DNA from: Anaerolineaceae bacterium
GTDB lineage: Bacteria; Chloroflexota; Anaerolineae; Anaerolineales; Anaerolineaceae
Reading direction: 5' to 3'
Assembly: GCA_016841445.1 (NCBI GenBank)
Contig: JAENZD010000001.1
Span: forward strand, 1-64,000
Length of the DNA: 64,000 bases
Shown: positions 29,818-38,337 of the stretch, piece by piece
Numbering within the stretch: the first letter of the stretch is position 1
Layout: every line of letters starts with the position of its first letter
Position numbers and translations under genes: made by a program
The notes under the pieces: generated by a model
What the model was told of the DNA's origin: nothing
The model's database searches: none
The model's input: only the letters and a program-made list of their open reading frames with translations

Positions 29818-30669
29818 TCAGTCTGTGACCAGGACAAAACCGATCACACCGGAACCCGCATGTACAGAGAGCCCGGGGGTGAACTCACTAATGATGGGTT
29901 CGATGCTGATTGGCAAAACTTCTTTGAGTGATTCAAATAAATCGACTGCAGCTTTTTCATTGTTGACATGAATCAACCCGATCTTAATGATGTTTGATCC
30001 AGCGGTGCTTTCCCTGGCCAAATCTAAAAGACGCTGTTTAGCTTTACGTAAAGTTCGGATCTTCTCCAATAAATCCAGTTTTCCTTCCTGCATGGTCAGG
30101 ATCGGTTTGATTTCCATCGTGTCGGCTAAGCCGGCCGCCAGTTTTCCCATCCGGCCGCCCATAGCAAGGTATTTTAATGTGGGCAGAGCAGCAAATACAT
30201 GAGTCTTTCCGCGTAAGCCTTCAATCAATGCCAGCGCTTCGTCTCTGCTTGCCCCATTTTCAATCGCTTCAGCAGCCGTGAGTACCTGGAATCCTTCAGC
30301 CAAGCTTAACATGAGCGAATCAACCACGCTGATCTTGCCTTCCGGAAAGGCTTCCGTCGCCATTTTGGCAGCATTGAACGTCGCACTCACTACGCTTGAG
30401 CAGCACACACAGATCACTTCATCTGCGCCTTTCTCAAAGGCATCACGGTAAGCTGCTTCAAATGCGCCTGGGGAGGGCGCAGCGGTTGTTGGTAAGACCT
30501 TTCGCTCGTCAATCAGCTCGAACAGCTTCCGGTCATCAATGGTTTCACCGGTGATGTAGGTTTCTTCCCCAAACTGGATATGAATGGGTATTTGGACAAT
30601 GTCGTATTTTTTCGAAATATCAACGGGCAAGCTGGAATTGGTATCTGTGATTAAGGCTATTTTTGACAT
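29818..30669 (-). CDS. DegV family fatty-acid-binding protein
   Basis: The 283-residue protein is related to FakB/DegV, which bind a fatty acid and present it to a kinase. Family features are ALITDTNSSLP near 4-14, TTAAPSPGAFEAAY near 59-72 and the acyl-pocket SVVDSLMLSLAEGFQV. The C-terminal VHAGSGVIGFVLV closes the second domain. ATG at 30669 is chosen because the protein start MSKIALITD fits the family, and AAGGAATAAT precedes it; the ATG at 30723 adds an atypical basic stretch. FakA was not found in the window. Confidence 0.85.
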   Translation of the reverse strand: MSKIALITDTNSSLPVDISKKYDIVQIPIHIQFGEETYITGETIDDRKLFELIDERKVLPTTAAPSPGAFEAAYRDAFEKGADEVICVCCSSVVSATFNAAKMATEAFPEGKISVVDSLMLSLAEGFQVLTAAEAIENGASRDEALALIEGLRGKTHVFAALPTLKYLAMGGRMGKLAAGLADTMEIKPILTMQEGKLDLLEKIRTLRKAKQRLLDLARESTAGSNIIKIGLIHVNNEKAAVDLFESLKEVLPISIEPIISEFTPGLSVHAGSGVIGFVLVTD

Positions 30670-30887
30670 ATTAATTATTCCTTTTCTAAAGAAACGATAA
30701 ATTTTTCCTGAGTCCACTATCATGATTAAACCGAATTAATGTAAATCGTTGCAGTTTAACTCAGGGCGAGAAACACTGGGGGTCTAAAATATAAATCCAA
30801 AATTTTTGGGCCAGTTTTATCAATTATACAGGAAAATGAAAACCTGATCTTTTTACCTTAAGGAAGGTTTCCTGATAAATATCCCTC

Positions 30888-30934
30888 TTGACAATATGTA
30901 TAGTATAGTATATATTATGTATAGTAAACTATAC
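30888..30934 (+). promoter_or_regulatory. Promoter with overlapping operator for the XRE regulator
   Basis: TTGACA at 30888-30893 and TATATT at 30911-30916 are 17 bases apart. Immediately downstream is the perfect palindrome GTATAGTAAACTATAC (30919-30934), and further GTATAG half-sites lie in the spacer at 30898 and 30903. A repressor bound here would cover the -10 and start site, so autorepression by the XRE protein is likely. Predicted transcription starts near 30923, after the ATGs at 30896 and 30917. Confidence 0.75.
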
Positions 30935-30949
30935 AAACGTGAGTACACA

Positions 30950-31165
30950 TTGAAGTTAGAAAACAACCTGCGGAAATTCCGGTTTGAAAAAGACGAGATC
31001 TCTCAGCAAGCGCTTGCTAATGCCGTTGGCGTTACCCGGCTAACGATTCACTCGATTGAAACCGGAAAATTTAACCCATCAACATTGTTGGCACTGAAGA
31101 TCGCAAGGTTTTTTGAGGTCAACGTTGAGGAAATATTCTATTTAGCTGAGGAAAACCAGTCATGA
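30950..31165 (+). CDS. XRE-family small transcriptional regulator
   Basis: The 71-residue protein is a bare Cro/CI-type helix-turn-helix: RFEKDEISQQALANAVGVTRLTIHSIETGKFNPSTLLALKIAR spans about 9-51. It starts at TTG (30950), giving MKLENNLRKF, the usual family start; upstream ATG codons at 30896 and 30917 lie inside the promoter and before the predicted transcript start. The ribosome binding site is weak (ACGTGAG). Its stop overlaps the ATG of a membrane-protein gene (TCATGATG), a common pairing for such regulators. Confidence 0.8.
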   Translation: MKLENNLRKFRFEKDEISQQALANAVGVTRLTIHSIETGKFNPSTLLALKIARFFEVNVEEIFYLAEENQS

Positions 31166-32049
31166 TGAAACAGAAAATGAAACCGCTGCGAATTGTTAAC
31201 CTTATGCTTGGCGTGATCTCAATTGCATTTTTTGTATTTGATACCATTGTGTTTCTCAGGCTGCAACCCAAAATGGTTGCGTTTGTACCCCTGACACACT
31301 ATGAAGAGCCATTGTTGACCTGGATAGGGGTTGGGTTATTGATCCTCCTCCTGTTTTATCTGCTATCTATCTTGCAGCTTGCCAGTTTTATGAAACAGGC
31401 AGATCGTGTCAGGGGTTCTGATATTTTCCTTTTGATATTGGGAGTCGTTGCTGGTGTGTTGGTGTTCAGCGACGTTGCGTTATTCAGTGATATTAATAAG
31501 CAGTACCTGGCAGGGTTTGAACAGCCGGAGTGGTCGCTTGTCTATCCCATCATGGGCTTTCAGTTAGTTATTGTGCTGTTTTATATGGTCTTTCATTTAT
31601 CAGGAAAGTGGCAGCGAAAATCGGCTGAGAAAATCAACCGGGATGTCAATATCTTCCTGATGGTCCAGTATGTTGGGTTGGTGTGCGGGTTGATGGGATT
31701 AAGCATCATGAGTTTGGGTTTTTTCTTTCCCAGCGGATGGAACCTGGTGACCCATACCCTGATCACAGGTGCTATCCTGACTTTTCCTTATATCCTATCT
31801 CTAGGTTATTGGTTGGTCACCAAGCTCAGTGAAAAAGACCGGCAGCTATTCGATGAAAAGCAGCGCCTTGATGTGGGGAAATCTGCATTTTTAACATTAA
31901 TCATCATCACGTTTTTGATGTTCGGGGTCTTCCTGTATAATCTTGGGCATTTGGAAGGTGTCATTAGGATGCTGTGGTTCCCGCTGTATTTGTTTAGCTC
32001 CTTGTTCATCTTTTCTTTAGGCAACTTGTTTTTCAGCAGAAGGGGATAG
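31162..32049 (+). CDS. Polytopic membrane protein paired with XRE regulator
   Basis: The 295-residue protein has about eight hydrophobic helices (roughly 12-32, 48-72, 84-106, 122-145, 163-185, 195-216, 235-256 and 266-290). Short charged loops such as KQADRVRGSD and LSEKDRQLFDEKQRLDVGKS separate them. It is translationally coupled to the upstream regulator. Small XRE proteins with a following membrane protein are frequent in Gram-positive bacteria and may form a sensing pair; nothing here shows the signal. Confidence 0.6.
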   Translation: MMKQKMKPLRIVNLMLGVISIAFFVFDTIVFLRLQPKMVAFVPLTHYEEPLLTWIGVGLLILLLFYLLSILQLASFMKQADRVRGSDIFLLILGVVAGVLVFSDVALFSDINKQYLAGFEQPEWSLVYPIMGFQLVIVLFYMVFHLSGKWQRKSAEKINRDVNIFLMVQYVGLVCGLMGLSIMSLGFFFPSGWNLVTHTLITGAILTFPYILSLGYWLVTKLSEKDRQLFDEKQRLDVGKSAFLTLIIITFLMFGVFLYNLGHLEGVIRMLWFPLYLFSSLFIFSLGNLFFSRRG

Positions 32050-32510
32050 ATCGTCAGCCATACCCAAGCCTTTTTGTAATAAGGTCTATTTACTTAATAC
32101 CCAACCTCACATTGCCCTCACCTTCAAACAAGGAAATGGTTCTCGTTGTGCTTAATTAAACAAAATTAAAATCTTGTTTTCTGTAGGTCACCTATGGTTG
32201 CGACAGCAACCTAGGTGACAATTTAATTTAGGGCTCTATGCAACCGGCTGTTCAGCTATTGTCAACTGTTAGCCAGTATCCAATCCTTTTTTAATACGTA
32301 TTATTTATTTAATACCCAACCTCACCCTGCCCTCTCCTTCACAGAAGGAGGGGGTTCTCGCTGTGCCTATTAATGCACAATTGTTGTTTTAGATTCTGTA
32401 AGTCACCTATGGTTGCGCTAGCAGCCCAGGTGACAATTTAATTCGGAGCTTCATACGATATATTTTTCAGCAGAGGAGGATAGATCGTTAGCCAAAATCA
32501 ATCTCTCTTT
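32034..32510 (+). repeat. Tandem imperfect repeats with conserved hairpins (gene-free region)
   Basis: The gene-free stretch 32050-32612 holds units starting at about 32053 and 32268 and a partial one at 32487, so the period is about 215-219 bases. Each full unit has TTAATACCCAACCTCAC, a purine/pyrimidine mirror hairpin, and a GTCACCTATGGTTGC hairpin (32187-32219 and 32402-32434). The second copy differs inside the stem but keeps pairing through a G-U. The sequence before unit 3 (32466-32486) repeats the end of the preceding gene (TTTTTCAGCAGA..GGATAG), pointing to duplication of about 434 bases. The rest, 32510-32612, shows only a CCCAT/ATGGG hairpin. Confidence 0.75.
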
Positions 32511-32612
32511 TCCCCAAAAATATCCAAGTATAATTTTAATAGAGATACAACGGCTGGTTGGGCAACCGCTATAAATGGTTAGCCCATTCAATTCATGGGA
32601 TAGGAGAATTAA

Positions 32613-33599
32613 ATGACGAAATTTAACTGGGGAATTCTAAGTACAGCGAATATCGGGCAACGCGCGATGATACCTGCGCTGAAGGCATCGGAAATGGCCG
32701 AGGTTTCCGCCGTTGCCAGCCGAGACCTGGCAAAAGCGCGCCGGTTTGCAGACGAACTTGAGATCGAGAAAGCCTACGGAAGCTACCAGGAATTGCTGGA
32801 TGATGACCAGGTTGACGCGGTTTATATCCCGCTGCCCAATCATCTCCATAAAGAATGGTCGATAAAAGCTGCTGAGGCTGGCAAACACGTTTTATGCGAA
32901 AAGCCTTTGGCACTTACCGCTGAGGAATGCCAGGAGATGAAAGCAGCGGCTTATGCAAATGGCGTGCTGCTGATGGAATCCTTCATGTACCGCCACCACC
33001 CACGCATTTTAGCAGCACGAGAGATGGTTAGAAATGGCAAGATCGGTGAGCTGAAGGTTATTGACGCATCTTTTACCTTCAGGTTAGATGACAAAAATGA
33101 TATCCGCTACCAGCCTGAAATGGGGGGTGGCGCGGTCATGGATGTCGGCTGCTACTGCATCAATATCATTCGTTTGATGGCAGGACGGGAACCGAAGGCT
33201 GTGCAAGCCCGGGCAGAGTGGGCTTCCAGCGGTGTGGATGCTCAACTGGTTGGGATACTCGATTTTGGAGATGGACTGATTGCGCATTTCGACTGCGGAT
33301 TCACCATGCAAAGCCGCCAGCATTGTATTATCGCTGGAACCGATAGTTATTTATCACTTCCCTGGACGTTCACGCCCGGGGTTGAAGAAACGTTGGTTGA
33401 AGAACAAAATGGACATGGTTATCCTGTGAAATATCGCTTCGATGGGGTGGATGAATATCTTCTGATTGCGGAGGACTTTATGCGATCCATCCCCACAGGG
33501 AATCCGCCTTATGATGTCAGCGATGCCGCTGCAAATATGCGGGTTATCCTGGCTTGCCTTCAATCCGCACAACAAAAAGGCAGCTCTGTAGAAACATAA
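32613..33599 (+). CDS. Gfo/Idh/MocA family oxidoreductase
   Basis: This encodes a 328-residue NAD(P)-dependent dehydrogenase of sugar or inositol derivatives. The N-terminal Rossmann fold starts WGILSTANIGQRAMIPALKAS. The catalytic family motif VLCEKPLALT lies near 92-101, followed by the C-terminal sheet with GGGAVMDVGCYCIN near 170-183 containing the substrate-side His/Asp region. GGAGAATTAA precedes the ATG. It is convergent with a PfkB kinase gene; substrate unknown. Confidence 0.85.
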   Translation: MTKFNWGILSTANIGQRAMIPALKASEMAEVSAVASRDLAKARRFADELEIEKAYGSYQELLDDDQVDAVYIPLPNHLHKEWSIKAAEAGKHVLCEKPLALTAEECQEMKAAAYANGVLLMESFMYRHHPRILAAREMVRNGKIGELKVIDASFTFRLDDKNDIRYQPEMGGGAVMDVGCYCINIIRLMAGREPKAVQARAEWASSGVDAQLVGILDFGDGLIAHFDCGFTMQSRQHCIIAGTDSYLSLPWTFTPGVEETLVEEQNGHGYPVKYRFDGVDEYLLIAEDFMRSIPTGNPPYDVSDAAANMRVILACLQSAQQKGSSVET

Positions 33600-33700
33600 A
33601 CAAATCAGGTTGATTACCGAAAAGCAGCAATAAATAATATATGATTGGCTTTCAAAAATCGCCACTTGACACGGTTGCCGATTATTGATAACGGAATCAC

Positions 33701-34648
33701 TTATGAATCTATGGCTTTGACCTGGTTTTCGGGATGTGAGTCGATGAAATCGATCAATGTGGGCAGGTCAGGAATACCTTTTCTTCCGCCGCATTGTTCT
33801 GCCTTCAAGGCTGCTGCTGCTGAGCCCCATTTTACTGCAGCTTCAATACTTTTCCCGTGAACCAAAGCAGCCGTAAAAGCACCGTGAAAGACATCCCCGC
33901 ATCCGGTGGTATCTACAGGTTCAACCGGGTATGCTGGTAGATGCAGCACATCAGAAGAATGTGGTTTAAACCAGCAGCCATATTTCCCTTCGGTAATAAC
34001 GGTGCACTGCCGATCTGGAGTATCGAGTCGATCTAAAATCCGCTCAGCTTTTTCTTCTCCTGTGATTTGGCTGCCAAGCTTACGGCTGAGGATCAGGTAT
34101 TGGATTGCCCCCATTGCTTGTGGATATGCCATCACCTGCTCGGATTCCACATCCGCGATGAGGATTGTGTTGAACTGCCGGGCAAGGGACACCAACCGCG
34201 GAAATTTATCCAGTACATAAGAATCAAAAATAAAATATTGTGCATCAACGAATATTCCCGGTGGAATGTCATCATTGGAGATCAAGTCAAAATTCGCCAG
34301 GGAATAAAAAATCGTGCGTTCACCGGATTGCTGATCGGTAATAATCGTCGAATAAATGGGTTTTGCTTCCGGAATATTCAGGGCCATATAAGTATCGATA
34401 CCTTCATTGTCAAATTCGCTGCGGGTAAATTTAGAAAGCTCGTCTACACCGAGCGAGCCAAAATAGGCAGCCTTCACGCCCAGGCGAGCAGCCGCCACCA
34501 GGCCGGTTCCGATCAACCCGCCGCCCTGGCGCTCACGCTGGCGGACTTCCACTTTTGAGTCAGATTCAGGGTACTGGTCGACGTAGAGGATATCGTCCAC
34601 AGCAACAGCGCCATAGCCGATCACATCAAAGGGTTTCTTTTTCTGCAT
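33701..34648 (-). CDS. PfkB-family sugar kinase
   Basis: The product is a 315-residue ribokinase-like enzyme. The start FDVIGYGAVAVDDILYVDQYPESDSKV and RQGGGLIGTGLVAAARLG replace the usual GGKGAN with GGGLIG. The anion-hole motif VDTTGCGDVFHGAFTAAL near 252-269 contains the catalytic Asp; GCGD instead of GAGD is tolerated in the family. The substrate is not known. It is separated from the rhamnose operon by about 195 bases containing a terminator, and does not belong to it. Confidence 0.75.
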   Translation of the reverse strand: MQKKKPFDVIGYGAVAVDDILYVDQYPESDSKVEVRQRERQGGGLIGTGLVAAARLGVKAAYFGSLGVDELSKFTRSEFDNEGIDTYMALNIPEAKPIYSTIITDQQSGERTIFYSLANFDLISNDDIPPGIFVDAQYFIFDSYVLDKFPRLVSLARQFNTILIADVESEQVMAYPQAMGAIQYLILSRKLGSQITGEEKAERILDRLDTPDRQCTVITEGKYGCWFKPHSSDVLHLPAYPVEPVDTTGCGDVFHGAFTAALVHGKSIEAAVKWGSAAAALKAEQCGGRKGIPDLPTLIDFIDSHPENQVKAIDS

Positions 34649-34751
34649 GGCTCTATTATAAAGGAGAATGGATATGATTGAGCGTTAATCAGGGTTTGAA
34701 AAAGGATTAACGATAGACATCGGGAATTATTATCGAAAATTATTAAAAAAA

Positions 34752-34773
34752 GGAGAAACGCTGAGGTTTCTCC
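34752..34773 (-). terminator. Terminator of the rhamnose operon
   Basis: The 8-bp stem GGAGAAAC/GTTTCTCC has a 6-base loop and is followed on the minus strand by a run of seven T's. It is the first good terminator after the E2 gene. Confidence 0.8.
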
Positions 34774-34785
34774 ATTATTAATTCA

Positions 34786-34812
34786 TAGCGACGCCCCGGC
34801 AGGGCGACGCTA
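34786..34812. repeat. GC-rich imperfect hairpin
   Basis: TAGCGACGCCC and GGGCGACGCTA form an 11-bp stem with one mismatch around CGGCA. It lies just upstream of the terminator on the operon transcript and has no T run. It may be a dispersed repeat or an mRNA 3'-end protector. Confidence 0.5.
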
Positions 34813-34843
34813 CGTTAATTTTGAACAGTATTAATTGATAAAC

Positions 34844-36226
34844 TCACAACAGAGCTGGTTCCTCAAGATTCTGTTTCACCTGCTGCAGGAATTTCGCAGC
34901 CGGTGCGCCGTCGATGATCCGGTGGTCAAAAACCAGGCTCAATGTCATCATTTTTCGGATCGTGATCTCTCCATCAACAGGAACAACTTTCTCCTGGATC
35001 CTGCCGATGCCTAAGATGGCGACCTGGGGTAGGTTGATGACGGGCGTGAAAGCATCCACATCGAAATTTCCCAGGTTGGTGATGGTGAACGTGCCGCCTT
35101 CCAGGTCTTCCGGCATCATTCGCCCGGATAACGCTCGGTCAACGAGCTGGCGGAAGATCGTACCGAATTGTTGAAGCCCTAACTGGTTTGCATCTTTGAC
35201 CACAGGAACCACCAGGCCGCGCTCGGTATCCACCGCGATCCCCAGGTTGACCTTTGCCAGGCGCTCAATCGACTGTTCGTCGCCGCTGACCCGTGCGTTC
35301 ATGAAGGGAAACTCGGGCAGGGTCCGGCTGACCGTCGCCCCGATCAATTCGTTGTACCCCGGGGTGAATCCCCAGGCAGGTGCTTTTTCCGCTTTCAATT
35401 TTTCGCGTAGTTCCACCAGTTGGGTGGCATCCATTTCGGTCACGAGCGTCACTCTGGCTGTGGTGTGGACGCTTTCCCCCATCCGGTCGTAGATCAATTT
35501 TCGAACGCTTTTTAGCGGAACCTGTTCTTTGATCTCGACGGTATCACGAATTACAGGGGCGGCGGGTTTTCCCGCAGTCGTTTGAACAGCCTGTAATTTC
35601 ATTCGTATAGCGAGGATAACATCGTCCCGGGTGATCACGCCCATTGGGCCAGTCCCGGTTACACCAGAGAGCGGCAGGCCAACCTCTTTGGCCAGTCCGG
35701 CAGCAACGGGTGTCGCAGTGGGTTGTGAGGTTTGCATGTAGTCAAGCACATCCTGTTCCACTACGCGCACGCCTTCACCGCCCGTCGGTGTGATCTCTGC
35801 CAGGTCAACTTGCTCCTCACGTGCCAACTTCCGGGCACGCGGTGATGCGAACAGCTTTTCTCTGTCCTGCGTGTTGGTGTCCACTGTTTCAACTTCAGAT
35901 GCTGTGGTCGTCGATGGCTCTTCCTCTGCTGCCTGTTCCGCTTCAGCCTCAGCATCAAGAATTTTGCTGCTGGGGGAGAATCCTTCATCCGCTTTCCCGA
36001 TGGTAGCAACCACGGTTAGAACGGGGAGGGTTTCACCCATTTTGTAGGGTCCGAAATGAATGGTACCCTTGGCATTTGCTTCCACGTTGAAAACAGCTTT
36101 ATCCGTCTCAACCTCCAGCACCGGGTCGCCAAAATCGACCTTTGTGCCGTCTTCAACCAGCCAGTTGATCAGGACGACTTCTTCAACGGTTTGTCCTAAT
36201 TTGGGGAGAAATAGGTCTTCTGCCAT
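34844..36226 (-). CDS. 2-oxoacid dehydrogenase E2 (dihydrolipoyl acyltransferase)
   Basis: The 460-residue core subunit passes the acyl group to CoA. In order: a lipoyl domain (1-80) with the lipoylated Lys in ETDKAVF (K43); an acidic linker; a peripheral subunit-binding domain at about 127-164 (FASPRARKLAREEQVDL); a second such domain at about 173-208 (AAGLAKEVGLPLSGVTGTGPMG); then the catalytic domain ending with DHRIIDG at 434-440. One binding domain is usual, so two is notable. It overlaps the E1 gene by one base. No E3 gene is in the window. Confidence 0.85.
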   Translation of the reverse strand: MAEDLFLPKLGQTVEEVVLINWLVEDGTKVDFGDPVLEVETDKAVFNVEANAKGTIHFGPYKMGETLPVLTVVATIGKADEGFSPSSKILDAEAEAEQAAEEEPSTTTASEVETVDTNTQDREKLFASPRARKLAREEQVDLAEITPTGGEGVRVVEQDVLDYMQTSQPTATPVAAGLAKEVGLPLSGVTGTGPMGVITRDDVILAIRMKLQAVQTTAGKPAAPVIRDTVEIKEQVPLKSVRKLIYDRMGESVHTTARVTLVTEMDATQLVELREKLKAEKAPAWGFTPGYNELIGATVSRTLPEFPFMNARVSGDEQSIERLAKVNLGIAVDTERGLVVPVVKDANQLGLQQFGTIFRQLVDRALSGRMMPEDLEGGTFTITNLGNFDVDAFTPVINLPQVAILGIGRIQEKVVPVDGEITIRKMMTLSLVFDHRIIDGAPAAKFLQQVKQNLEEPALL

Positions 36227-38316
36227 CAGCTCACAACCTTTCTGCAGGCGGCTACGATCCGGCCTACATTGGGAATAGCCAAATCTTCCAATACTTCAGC
36301 GCGTGGCACCGGCACGTTGGCTGACGCCACCCGCACCATGGGGGCATCCAGCCAGTCAAAAGCCTGTTCGTTGACCTGTGCCATCACTTCAGTGATGAAG
36401 CTGGTGTTCTCGTAAGCTTCCGTCACACCGACCAGGCGCCCGGTCTTCTGAATGGATTTGACAACGGTATCCATATCCATCGGTTTGAGTGTCCGCAGGT
36501 CGACCACTTCCACGTCGATACCTTCTTTCGCCAGAATTTCTGCGGCTTCCAATGCCCGCAAGACCATCCTGGAGTAAGTCACGATGGTGACGTCTTTTCC
36601 GGTTCGCTTGATATCCGCCACGCCAAATGGGATGATATATTCTTCTTCGGGGACAGGGCCCTTTTCCTTATAAAGCATCTTATGTTCGATGAACATAACC
36701 GGGTTGTCGTCCCGTATGGCGGTTTTCAGGAGTCCTTTGGCGTCGTAGGGGGTTGCCGGCATCACAACGTAGATACCGGGGAAGTGCGTCCATAAGCTCT
36801 CCAAACTCTGGGAGTGATGGGCGGCGATTGCGCGTCCTGCACCACCTTCGGTCCGCACGACCATGGGCACGGATGTCTTGCCACCGAACATATAGCGATT
36901 CTTGGCACCCTGGTTCGCGATCTGGTCCATTGCCAGTGGGGTGAAATCGACGTACATGATCTCAGAGATAGGCCGCATGCCTGCCATGGCTGCACCGACC
37001 GCTGCACCCCCGATGGTTGCCTCGGAGATGGGGGTATCGATCACACGATCTTCCCCGAACGCTTCAAACAGACCACGGGTTGCGCCATAAGCGCCGCCGT
37101 ATAAGCCGACATCCTCACCCATGATGAATACTTTTTCATCCCGGAGCATTTCTTCCTGCATGGCTTCCTGCAGTGCCTGGGCATAGCTGATCTCCCGGAT
37201 GGAAGAATCGCTGCGTATTTTTTCCCGAAGTTTTCGTTCTGCTTCGATATCCGCGGCGGTTGTTTTCATTGGGGCAAAGACATCCGTCTCCAGCTGGTCC
37301 AGGTTGGGTTCAGGTGAATTATTGCTGTATGTCATCGCTTTATCCAGCTTTTCCTGGACATCTTCCTCGAGCTGTTCAAATTCATCTTCAGTGATCATTT
37401 TAACAACCGACATATCGGCATCTAATTTCTTGATTGGATCTTTGGCACGGAAATCCGCTTCTTCTTCCCGGGTGCGGTAAGCCCGTGGATCAGAGTGGGA
37501 ATGCCCGTAATAACGGTAAGTCTCGCACTCTACCAGTGTTGGTCCCTGACCTGATCGTGCCCGTTCTGCGGCATCGGAAACGGCTTTGCGAACTTCCAAT
37601 ACATCCATCCCGTTCACAGTAACACCAGGGATGCCGTAAGCACAGGCTCGATCTGACACACGCTGCAGCTTGCTGGCTTTTGTCCAGGGCACTGACATGG
37701 CATACTTGTTGTTTTCGACCACGAATACGACCGGCAGGTCCCAAAGGGATGCCATATTGAGCGATTCATGGAAGTTGCCGGTATTGGTTGCGCCATCACC
37801 AAAGAAGCAGACCACCACAGAATCGGTCTTCTGCAGTTTTTGGGCTAGTGCAGCGCCAACAGCCACCGGGATGTTGCCGCCAACGATGCCGGTTGCTCCC
37901 AGGTTGCCGTGATCCACATCGGCGATGTGCATGCTACCGCCTTTGCCCTTGCAGTAACCTCCTGATTTTCCTAGAACCTCCGCCATCATCTTGTTGTAAT
38001 GGGCTTGTTTTGCCTCAGGCGTGTCTGCAGCAGTATCACCATGGGCATGCGCATGACCGTGACCTCTGTGGGTGCTGGTGATCAGGTCGGTATCTTTTAA
38101 AGCGCTAATCGCACCGACTGCAACGGCTTCCTGCCCGGCATACAGGTGCGAAGCACCCTTGAGAACGGCTTTGCTCAAGAGGTTGGCGATGTTGTTCTCA
38201 AGCGCCCTGATCTCCATCATCTGCCGCAAATAGGTCATCAACTGCTCTTTTGTTAGGGATTGCTCTTCGATCAGAGCGGATACATGTTCGAACGTGCTCA
38301 TATTTTTATCTGTCAT
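36226..38316 (-). CDS. Fused 2-oxoacid dehydrogenase E1 alpha-beta
   Basis: This 696-residue protein joins the alpha and beta subunits of a thiamine-diphosphate dehydrogenase. The alpha half (about 20-345) has HRGHGH at 83-88 and the ThDP motif GDGATNTGNFHESLNMAS at 173-190 with ENN at 201-203. The beta half starts near 372 (EISYAQALQEAMQEEM) with FIMGEDVGLYGGAYG. The KGKGGSMHIAD segment resembles acetoin dehydrogenase E1 as well as pyruvate dehydrogenase, so the substrate is uncertain. A His/Ala-rich stretch (89-110) is inserted after HRGHGH. It is 21 bases after the SDR gene and belongs to the rhamnose operon. Confidence 0.85.
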   Translation of the reverse strand: MTDKNMSTFEHVSALIEEQSLTKEQLMTYLRQMMEIRALENNIANLLSKAVLKGASHLYAGQEAVAVGAISALKDTDLITSTHRGHGHAHAHGDTAADTPEAKQAHYNKMMAEVLGKSGGYCKGKGGSMHIADVDHGNLGATGIVGGNIPVAVGAALAQKLQKTDSVVVCFFGDGATNTGNFHESLNMASLWDLPVVFVVENNKYAMSVPWTKASKLQRVSDRACAYGIPGVTVNGMDVLEVRKAVSDAAERARSGQGPTLVECETYRYYGHSHSDPRAYRTREEEADFRAKDPIKKLDADMSVVKMITEDEFEQLEEDVQEKLDKAMTYSNNSPEPNLDQLETDVFAPMKTTAADIEAERKLREKIRSDSSIREISYAQALQEAMQEEMLRDEKVFIMGEDVGLYGGAYGATRGLFEAFGEDRVIDTPISEATIGGAAVGAAMAGMRPISEIMYVDFTPLAMDQIANQGAKNRYMFGGKTSVPMVVRTEGGAGRAIAAHHSQSLESLWTHFPGIYVVMPATPYDAKGLLKTAIRDDNPVMFIEHKMLYKEKGPVPEEEYIIPFGVADIKRTGKDVTIVTYSRMVLRALEAAEILAKEGIDVEVVDLRTLKPMDMDTVVKSIQKTGRLVGVTEAYENTSFITEVMAQVNEQAFDWLDAPMVRVASANVPVPRAEVLEDLAIPNVGRIVAACRKVVS

Positions 38317-38337
38317 TTAATTCTCCAAAAAACTAAT

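Noticed and set aside
32034-32510. CRISPR array
   Set aside because: The repeat period is about 217 bases with only two and a half units; no short repeat/spacer pattern and no cas genes.
34786-34812. Second terminator
   Set aside because: The stem has no T run on either strand; the real terminator is at 34752-34773.
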